DNA of 25,867 bases. Origin: a virus. The notes beneath the pieces were generated by a model that was not told the DNA's origin, did not search any database, and saw only the letters and a program-made list of their open reading frames with translations. Of this stretch, positions 19,713 through 25,867 are shown piece after piece; position 1 is the stretch's first letter; every line of letters begins with the position of its first letter. Made by a program: the position numbers and the translations under genes. The stretch is taken from IMG/VR virus record IMGVR_UViG_3300008470_000345, positions 1-25,867 of that record, one strand, 5' to 3'.

Positions 19713-21617
19713 ATGACTTTATCAGCTTACAGTCCGACTCACGAAGACACAGGGATAGCGGTATCAGCCGTACTATCGTGGGCTGATTCTGTCGATAGCG
19801 ATCACTACGAAGTGTACTTTAGCGTGACCGAAGCTGATGTTACTGCCAAGGCCACAGCCTGTTACCGTGGGAATGTAACTGAGAAAACCTACGACCCGCG
19901 TGTAACACTTGATTACAACACCGAGTATTTCTGGCGGATAGTAGCTGTGCTGTCCGGCGAGAGTGATGTTGACAGCGGCAATAAGAGTTTTACGACGCTT
20001 TCTGCGAATTCATTACCAGTCGCGGTCAATTACAGGAAACGATTATGTGCGGCGGCAGACGATAAGTTCTTCTACGAAAACGACGAGAAGCCGCCAAGGA
20101 TGATAGTGCTTACCGACCTGACGCTGGACACTGACAGCCCTTTCAGTATGTTGGGTTACCAGCAGAAAGTTTATATCGCCAACGGTACGATTCACAAGGT
20201 TGTCGATTTCGTCAACACCAAGATAGTCGTCACTGGAATGACCGATGAGCCGACCAGAGGCCTCACCTTGACACAGGCGACGACTGGCGCGGAAATGATA
20301 GTTGATTTCGTCAATGACGGCAATACGCAGATATACGGCAGGACGATTGGCGATACAGCCTTTGAAGAAAATGCCGGGTACGATCTTACCAGCGAGGGAA
20401 TGACGACTGTGCAGTCAACTGATATAACAGAGCCTACTGTCCCGCACTATTACGATTGGACTACTTTTGCCGGTGATACGACCAACTTCGGCCAGCTCCC
20501 AGCTCGCTTTAACATATTGAAGCAATACCGTAACCGGCTGGCGATAAGCGGTAACGACAACGACCCGCACCAGTGGTATCTTTTGCGTCAGGACAATCCA
20601 TACGATGCTAAGTACGCGCAAGACGACTTCCAGTCGCCGGTCGCCGGCCAAGATGCTGGGGCTGGGAAGATAGGCGACATAGTGACAGCCTGTATCCCTT
20701 ACGGCGACGACTATTGCCTGTGGGGGTCTGTCGGGGCTATATGGGTTATGAGGGGTGATCCAGCCGACAACGGCTCTCTGGACAGCCTGGACGACACAGT
20801 GGGCGTTGTGGATAAGGATGCGTGGTGCAAGGACGATAGGAAAAATCTGTATGTACTGGATGTCACCGGGTTGTACAGGATACCTTACCCGCTGGGCAAG
20901 CCACAGGCGTTGGTTGACGAAGATGTGATACCGACCTTTATCGACGATCTGAAAATAAACCCTGAGAACCAGCGGATTACTTTGCAGTATGACCAGAACC
21001 GCAAGGGAGTTCAGATCTGCGTAACGGATATACAGCTTGGTACCAACTCAAACTACTATTACGACCTTGTTACTAAGGGCTTCTTCCCTGAGATATACCC
21101 CGACAACGGCTCGGTGTATTCGATGCACTTCTACAATGCTGACGAGCCGAAGTACCGCAATCTGTTGTTAGGCTGTGCTGACGGTCATATCCGGGTCTTC
21201 GACGATGCGGCCAAAGACGACGATACTGGCACGCTTGCCGTTCCTGCCTCAGAGCCGATTGATAGCTGGGTGCTTTTGGGTCCACAGATAATTGGACCTG
21301 ATTACGACACCCTTGCTATTCTCAACTGGTTGTACTTTATAACCGCCGGCGGTGGCGCGGGCGGTTCGATAGCAGATTCAAACGATATAACCTACGATGT
21401 ATTTTTTGGCAACGATGCTGAAACAGTGATCGAGAAGTGCGATGCTGACAGTACACCTTTTAGTGGAACGGTAACTGCGCCCGGGCGAAGCAATCGCAAG
21501 CGGCTCAGAGGCAAAGGCGTCTTCGCAGGAATAAAGATAGGTAACGATACCGCCGGTCAGACTTGGGGTATCGAACGAGTTACAGGCAGTGCGTTAAGAT
21601 TTGGGCCAGTTCGATGA
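19713..21617 (+). CDS. Tail nozzle/stabilisation-like protein with N-terminal FN3-like domain
   Basis: 634 residues. Residues 1 to about 95 form a fibronectin-III-like domain (PTHEDTGIAVSAVLSWADSV, then DYNTEYFWRIVAV and SFTT). The rest is a beta-propeller-like chain with NRLAISGNDNDPHQWYLLR, AGKIGDIVTACIPYGDDYCL, GAIWVMRGDP and VDKDAWCKDDRKNLYVLDV. This pattern resembles tail stabilisation or nozzle proteins of short-tailed phages (P22 gp10 / T7 gp12 type). I know the likeness from pattern only. Such proteins form the tail below the adaptor. AGGAAA precedes the ATG, and the stop overlaps the next start (ATGA). The FN3-like head domain may hold fibres or bind the cell surface. Confidence 0.55.
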   Translation: MTLSAYSPTHEDTGIAVSAVLSWADSVDSDHYEVYFSVTEADVTAKATACYRGNVTEKTYDPRVTLDYNTEYFWRIVAVLSGESDVDSGNKSFTTLSANSLPVAVNYRKRLCAAADDKFFYENDEKPPRMIVLTDLTLDTDSPFSMLGYQQKVYIANGTIHKVVDFVNTKIVVTGMTDEPTRGLTLTQATTGAEMIVDFVNDGNTQIYGRTIGDTAFEENAGYDLTSEGMTTVQSTDITEPTVPHYYDWTTFAGDTTNFGQLPARFNILKQYRNRLAISGNDNDPHQWYLLRQDNPYDAKYAQDDFQSPVAGQDAGAGKIGDIVTACIPYGDDYCLWGSVGAIWVMRGDPADNGSLDSLDDTVGVVDKDAWCKDDRKNLYVLDVTGLYRIPYPLGKPQALVDEDVIPTFIDDLKINPENQRITLQYDQNRKGVQICVTDIQLGTNSNYYYDLVTKGFFPEIYPDNGSVYSMHFYNADEPKYRNLLLGCADGHIRVFDDAAKDDDTGTLAVPASEPIDSWVLLGPQIIGPDYDTLAILNWLYFITAGGGAGGSIADSNDITYDVFFGNDAETVIEKCDADSTPFSGTVTAPGRSNRKRLRGKGVFAGIKIGNDTAGQTWGIERVTGSALRFGPVR

Positions 21618-24220
21618 GTTTAGAAAATGATGTAATTCGGATAAGGCAACAGCTTCGCTACTTGCAGAAGTACGGCATAGGTGGCAACGCAGGGGATAGT
21701 GTGTTTATCACCTACCATGAGTCTGATGTTCTGTCTGTACCGTCTAACCCGACTGGTGACGGTAGCACTGGCGGCTGGTCAACGACAGCAACCAACGACG
21801 CGAACTGGATGAGCACGAAACTGGCTGATGTAATTGCAAACGGAACTTGGTCAGCTCCGATACGAATAACCGGTCTCGACGGTGTTGACGGAGGGACCAA
21901 GTACTACATTAAGCCGATTGACGGTACGGCTATTCATAACAGCACGGGTGAACTGACCATAGAAGCGAGGAAACTTGAAAGTGGCTCAGATACGATATTG
22001 TCGGCAGGCGACATTAAGTTATACGACCCTGATGATAATGCTATTACGGTTGGTAATGGCTATGCGTCTGGCAGCGATGGTTATACAGGCGTTCTCGACT
22101 CAGGCGACATCGATGGCAGTAAAATCGTTGTTCTGAAAGAACTGGGTGAGTCTGTCTTGGACTCTATTGTTTTGGTTGACATTGCCGATGGAGCTGACGG
22201 TGACGATTCGATTCATGGGTCTATTTCGGCTGATAATGGGCTGGCGTGGGTGCAGGCAAAACATGGCGGCTCGTGGGCACCAGTCGGCTCCACTTCGACG
22301 CTGACAGTCAACTTCTACCAGGGTGGGGCTTCGATAAATACTCGTACTGTGATCGTGACCAGAACAGATGCTAACTTAGCGGCTCCTACCATCAATACCG
22401 TGGATGGCATTACATATACGCGGGTAGGTACCGGTACACAGGTGATTACCATTGAATTCACGCATGTAGCCAGCGGTATTAAGGTATCTGAAACGCTTTA
22501 CACTTCGCAGGGCGGTGACGAGGGCGATACTGGACCGGCTGGCGCCGATGGTAGTCTTTACTATATCAAGCCGACCGCGGGTACAGCTATTCACAACAGC
22601 TCAGGCGAACTAACGATTGAGGCGCGACACCTTGTTGGGGGCGTAGATGTTATCTTGTCGGCAGGAACAATTAAGCTATTCGACCCGTCAAACAACGAAG
22701 TGACAGTTGGTAACGGTTATGCGACTGGAAGTGACGGCTATACAGGAGTTCTCGATTCAGGCGACATCGATGGCTCGAAGATCATAACCCTGAAAGATGG
22801 CTCCGGTGGAACACCACTTGACACTATTACTCTGGTAGATATAGCTGACGGTGGCGACGGCAACGATGGTAACGATGGTGCAGACGGTGACGACGCTATC
22901 CATGGTTCGATCTCCGCGGATAACGGGCTTGCGTGGGTACAGGCAAAACATGGCGGCTCGTGGGCACCAGTCGATGCGACTTCGACTTTAACAGTCAACT
23001 TTTATCAAGGTGGAGCTTCAATCAATACTCGTACCGTCGTGGTGACCAGGACAGACGAGAATTTGGCGGCTCCGTCACCTGATACTGTTGATGGTATCAC
23101 TTATACGCGGGTTGGCACTGGAACACAGGTGATAACTATTGAATTTGAGCATGTTGCCAGCGGCCAGAAAGTATCTGAAACTCTTTATACTTCACAGGGT
23201 GGGGACGAGGGCGACGATGGAGCCGATGGCGATTTAGTTCCGATACTGTTCGGAGTTGACTTTAAGAGCAACGACCCGACAAGTACGGCGGTGAGCTGGT
23301 CAGCGGGTAAAATCGTTTACGGGGCTACCGAAGTAACCATGACCGCTGGTGGTAATACGACCAACAAGTATATCTATTGGGATGGTCCGACAGCGACAGT
23401 GCTTGCTTCGACCGCTTCGCTGGCGACGGCAACGACGGGCGCAGATCGGTGGCTGGTCTGCATCAATGACTTCGGTACCGCCACTCCAGCTATGGCGCAG
23501 AGACTAATAAACGCTGGTATGATTGAAGTAACTACTTTGGCGGCTATCGTTGCCGACATTGGCAGTATAACAGCCGGTGAGATACTTCTCAGCGGTCTCG
23601 ATGGAAGTGCTACAACTGCGGCTCTGGCCCGATACCAGTTAAAGATTAACGCTGGCGGGGTACAGGGTAGATGGCGGGGTACAGGAAAGCCAGCTTGGAG
23701 CGATACCGAAAGCGGGTCTGGCACAACATATAACTCAGGCTGGCGAGAAATAGTTGACATTACCGGCAACGAAGTAAAGGTCTCGTTTGACAGTTTTGAT
23801 AGCGGCGATAGCGCTGGACTGGAAACAGCCAATCCTATCCCTAAATTCATAATGCACGCAGAACCTTATGCGTATACAGCCCTAAGCTGGTACACGGCCA
23901 ACTCCATAAAAATCACAGCCGCAACAGGAGGAAAGATTACAGGGCAGTACGAGTTCTACTCTGCCTTGGTTGGGCAGACAACCTATTGGAAAGTGTCGGT
24001 TGTCAAGATAGCTTCTCCGAATGTTTATACAGTTGTTGCCGAAGACAATGATACAGGTTATCTTGACGAAGACCCTATGGAAGTAGGCATTGATTTCGAT
24101 TGTGACGATGGCGAGGTGTATTTTGTTGAGATAATGTTTAAGGGTAGTGCTACATACGCTTATATGCGAGGTTCTTCTCAGTATGCAGAACCAACGACTT
24201 TTGCAGTTAAAAAAACATAG
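21614..24220 (+). CDS. Large collagen-like central fibre or tip protein
   Basis: 868 residues, starting at the ATG that overlaps the previous stop (ATGA). An upstream in-frame ATG inside the previous gene is less likely. After a short coiled coil (residues 1-22) and Gly/Asp-rich linkers come two copies of a roughly 210-residue module (21902-22527 and 22559-23214), each beginning YYIKPxxGTAIHNS, separated and followed by collagen-like GDEGDTGPAGADG strings. Then come AVSWSAGKIVYGATEVTM, RWLVCINDFGTA and TTLAAIVADIGSITAGEI, the central-fibre style seen in lambda J-like and other host-specificity proteins, and a C-terminal jelly-roll-like domain. It is probably the main receptor-binding fibre. 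No enzyme motif is seen. Confidence 0.65.
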   Translation: MSLENDVIRIRQQLRYLQKYGIGGNAGDSVFITYHESDVLSVPSNPTGDGSTGGWSTTATNDANWMSTKLADVIANGTWSAPIRITGLDGVDGGTKYYIKPIDGTAIHNSTGELTIEARKLESGSDTILSAGDIKLYDPDDNAITVGNGYASGSDGYTGVLDSGDIDGSKIVVLKELGESVLDSIVLVDIADGADGDDSIHGSISADNGLAWVQAKHGGSWAPVGSTSTLTVNFYQGGASINTRTVIVTRTDANLAAPTINTVDGITYTRVGTGTQVITIEFTHVASGIKVSETLYTSQGGDEGDTGPAGADGSLYYIKPTAGTAIHNSSGELTIEARHLVGGVDVILSAGTIKLFDPSNNEVTVGNGYATGSDGYTGVLDSGDIDGSKIITLKDGSGGTPLDTITLVDIADGGDGNDGNDGADGDDAIHGSISADNGLAWVQAKHGGSWAPVDATSTLTVNFYQGGASINTRTVVVTRTDENLAAPSPDTVDGITYTRVGTGTQVITIEFEHVASGQKVSETLYTSQGGDEGDDGADGDLVPILFGVDFKSNDPTSTAVSWSAGKIVYGATEVTMTAGGNTTNKYIYWDGPTATVLASTASLATATTGADRWLVCINDFGTATPAMAQRLINAGMIEVTTLAAIVADIGSITAGEILLSGLDGSATTAALARYQLKINAGGVQGRWRGTGKPAWSDTESGSGTTYNSGWREIVDITGNEVKVSFDSFDSGDSAGLETANPIPKFIMHAEPYAYTALSWYTANSIKITAATGGKITGQYEFYSALVGQTTYWKVSVVKIASPNVYTVVAEDNDTGYLDEDPMEVGIDFDCDDGEVYFVEIMFKGSATYAYMRGSSQYAEPTTFAVKKT
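21902..23214 (+). repeat. Internal duplication of a roughly 210-residue module
   Basis: Unit 1 (21902-22527) and unit 2 (22559-23214) are offset by 657 bases. They share long stretches of protein sequence (AIHNSxGELTIEAR, GYTGVLDSGDIDGSKI, GSISADNGLAWVQAKHGGSW) with many silent changes. Unit 2 carries nine extra residues in a Gly/Asn/Asp-rich loop (GNDGNDGADGDD). Confidence 0.85.
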
Positions 24221-24232
24221 GAGAGCAGTACG

Positions 24233-24955
24233 ATGGCAAGAATATGGGATGGGAAGCGTGAGACGGAATGGTGGAAGCCCAACGAGGCTCTCAGGCAGGG
24301 TTCGCAGAATTGGAATACGCAACAGTGGAAAGATTACGCGGCAACGCCAATCAATAGCCGCTTTTCTTCTTACACGCGCGAGGGCCAGTTCTTTGACACA
24401 GATCCGCGTAGCTCCAGTAACTTTTCCGCTTGGGGCGGTGGCCAGTTGAGCAAGTCTGATATTTCAAACGCGAACTGGGCGCAACAGCAGGAGGCGGTAA
24501 AGAGTCTTCAAGGTGCAACCGACGAAGCCAAGGCTGAAAACTTGCGGAGATACGAGGAAATTCTCGTTGGCTATCAGGGCAGAAGTGAAACTGCGACGGC
24601 TGGCTACGATAAACTGTTGGCATCGATGACTGGGCTTGGCGATGCAGAAAAAGAGGCGTTGCGGCACTCCTACGATGTGTCAGGCTCAAGGCAACAGCAA
24701 TCCCTTGTAAACAGCGGCCTTGCTTCAACTACGATACGACCAGCGGTACAGGCTGGGAATACTTCTGCGATGAACAGGGCGCTGTCGCTACTCAATGAAA
24801 GGTTGCAGAGAGAGCGTGTTGGTGTCGAGGGCCAGCGGATAGGTGCGGAGGCTGGGTACACTGGCGATACGCTTGGGTTCCAAGAGCGACGGGAAGACGA
24901 GTACCCTGACGTAGCGAGTTACTTACAGCTAATGCAACAATTTGGAACTGCATAA
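24233..24955 (+). CDS. Putative internal virion protein, Gln/Arg-rich
   Basis: 240 residues. GGAGAG precedes the ATG. It starts MARIWDGKRETEWWKPNEAL and is mostly helical. The second half (QQQSLVNSGLASTTIRPAVQ, then RALSLLNERLQRERVGVEGQ, TGDTLGFQERREDEYPD) resembles phage proteins of short-tailed phages encoded after the tail genes, from memory. These are often internal core or ejection proteins that enter the cell with the DNA. No enzyme motif, signal peptide or membrane helix is visible. The next gene follows after 12 bases. Confidence 0.5.
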   Translation: MARIWDGKRETEWWKPNEALRQGSQNWNTQQWKDYAATPINSRFSSYTREGQFFDTDPRSSSNFSAWGGGQLSKSDISNANWAQQQEAVKSLQGATDEAKAENLRRYEEILVGYQGRSETATAGYDKLLASMTGLGDAEKEALRHSYDVSGSRQQQSLVNSGLASTTIRPAVQAGNTSAMNRALSLLNERLQRERVGVEGQRIGAEAGYTGDTLGFQERREDEYPDVASYLQLMQQFGTA

Positions 24956-24967
24956 GGAAAACATATT

Positions 24968-25867
24968 ATGGGCATTAGAGTAAAACATCAACCGAGTGTA
25001 GAGTCGATGGCTCGACTGGCTTACGGTTCCGGGCAAGGTGAAAAGCGTCGGTACGATCAGGCACGGGTTGACGACCTGATGAAGTTTGCCGCGCAGATGC
25101 AACAGCGAGACAGGCAGCAAGCCAGTTCCGACTTCTTCCGCAAGCAACAACTGGACGCTAACAGGGATAGTGCAACGGCTCGTCGTTTGGAATCGGATGC
25201 TGACAGAACGCACGAAATGGGTATGTTCGACAAGCGACTTGATGCGTCAGGTAGGGCTTCTGACAAGCAGAACGAAGCCTACAAAGACAGGATTGGTTTT
25301 CAAGACGAACTTACCAGGGGCAGCGTTGTATTCGAGTACACCCAACAGCAACAGCGTGAAATGGAAAAGGCCGCACAGGGCAGGGCGTGGGTGCAGCAAC
25401 AGGTTGCCACCGGAGCTTGGACAGAACAACAAGGCCAACAGGCCATGTCGCAGATCGATGCGAAGATGCTGGGTATCAAGCCGGTACCTAAGTATGACGA
25501 CACTCCGACCGGCATGGATACGTTCCTGAAAAACGTAGTTACCGACCCTGAGACGGGAGACCGGTACTACTTGGAAGCCAACGGCAGAATTAAGCCGCTG
25601 GACGGTAGCGAGATTAGCGTTGCAGATTACGCAAAGCTCTACGATAAAGTGGATGCTTCGATGATGACGCTGGACGACGATTCAGGCGACCCGAAATCAG
25701 CTTCGCCAAAAAAGATACACGCAAGAGTCATGGAGATGATAAATGGATTCAAAAGTATGTCGCAGGGCGGCGGAGGACAGCAACGCAAACAGCAGGAGCC
25801 AGAGTTAGACCAAGGCCAGCCGGAATCCGCACCCATACCGGGCGACCCGGGCGCACCAGAATCGCCG
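24968..25867 (+). CDS. Putative internal virion/ejection protein, partial
   Basis: ATG 24968 opens a frame that runs without a stop to the right edge, 300 codons with the C-terminus missing. AGGAAAA lies upstream. Residues 1-150 are helical and very rich in Gln, Arg and Asp (MKFAAQMQQRDRQQ, FVFEYTQQQQREMEKAA-like), probably a long coiled coil. A small folded part follows (DPETGDRYYLEANGRIKPLD), then helices and a disordered Gln/Pro/Gly-rich stretch (QGQPESAPIPGDPG). Composition and position after the tail genes fit an ejection or core protein. Other long helical virion proteins cannot be excluded. Confidence 0.5.
   Translation, partial: MGIRVKHQPSVESMARLAYGSGQGEKRRYDQARVDDLMKFAAQMQQRDRQQASSDFFRKQQLDANRDSATARRLESDADRTHEMGMFDKRLDASGRASDKQNEAYKDRIGFQDELTRGSVVFEYTQQQQREMEKAAQGRAWVQQQVATGAWTEQQGQQAMSQIDAKMLGIKPVPKYDDTPTGMDTFLKNVVTDPETGDRYYLEANGRIKPLDGSEISVADYAKLYDKVDASMMTLDDDSGDPKSASPKKIHARVMEMINGFKSMSQGGGGQQRKQQEPELDQGQPESAPIPGDPGAPESP

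Noticed and set aside
13684-24220. A diversity-generating retroelement acting on the fibre genes
   Set aside because: No reverse transcriptase and no template/variable repeat pair with adenine-specific differences is seen. Differences between repeats are mostly silent and not limited to A.
1-25867. CRISPR arrays, insertion sequences, integrase or attachment sites
   Set aside because: No regular repeat-spacer array, transposase, recombinase or att-like duplication is visible in the window.

Overview
The window is part of the genome, or integrated copy, of a tailed bacteriophage. It carries a packaging and head module (terminase pair, portal, scaffold-like protein, major capsid protein, decoration-like protein), then a long adsorption and tail module (adaptor-like protein, right-handed beta-helix fibres, a propeller-like tail protein, a collagen-like fibre), then two Gln-rich putative internal virion proteins at the right edge. 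No tape measure, tail tube or sheath gene is visible. With an adaptor-like gene, a nozzle-like gene and ejection-type proteins this suggests a short-tailed (podovirus-like) virion. The host is not identifiable from sequence alone. Shine-Dalgarno sites (GGAG/AAGGA type) precede most genes and the standard genetic code is used, so an ordinary bacterial host is likely.

Layout. (1) 1-2416, minus strand: a leftward operon of eight small genes (one running off the left edge), including a 23-codon membrane peptide. It is driven by a good sigma70-like promoter at 2485-2513 with an inverted repeat at its start site. Each of the five longer gene junctions holds an RNA hairpin. Two of these are copies of one 55-base element that show compensatory base-pair changes. 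(2) 2417-3292: about 880 bases with no convincing gene. They hold a diverged tandem repeat, a possible methyltransferase relic, a G7/C7 hairpin and a candidate rightward promoter. (3) 3293-6059, plus strand: a small membrane ORF, putative small terminase, large terminase and a small DUF2829/Tad2-like protein. (4) 6060-6249: a TTGACA box and a strong terminator frame a roughly 110-base putative RNA. (5) 6250-12055: portal (fused in frame to a holin-like membrane segment), FmdB-like zinc ribbon, acidic scaffold-like protein, major capsid protein and decoration-like protein, closed by a UUCG-loop terminator. (6) 12097-24220: connector, fibres and tail proteins. (7) 24233-25867: putative internal virion proteins.

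The genes fit one late transcription programme. TerS/TerL pump DNA through the portal into a shell of capsid and decoration protein assembled on the scaffold. Adaptor and nozzle-like proteins close the head. Several fibres then decorate the tail, two of them sharing a near-identical N-terminal segment. The fibre region is the most plastic part: it has modular N-termini, 36-residue tandem repeats, a 219-residue duplication, and an AT-richer beta-helix gene that appears imported and carries two single-base frameshifts. The observations most worth following are the covarying RNA element, the portal-holin fusion with its internal start, the orphan RNA upstream of the portal, the Tad2-like gene and the shared fibre anchor.
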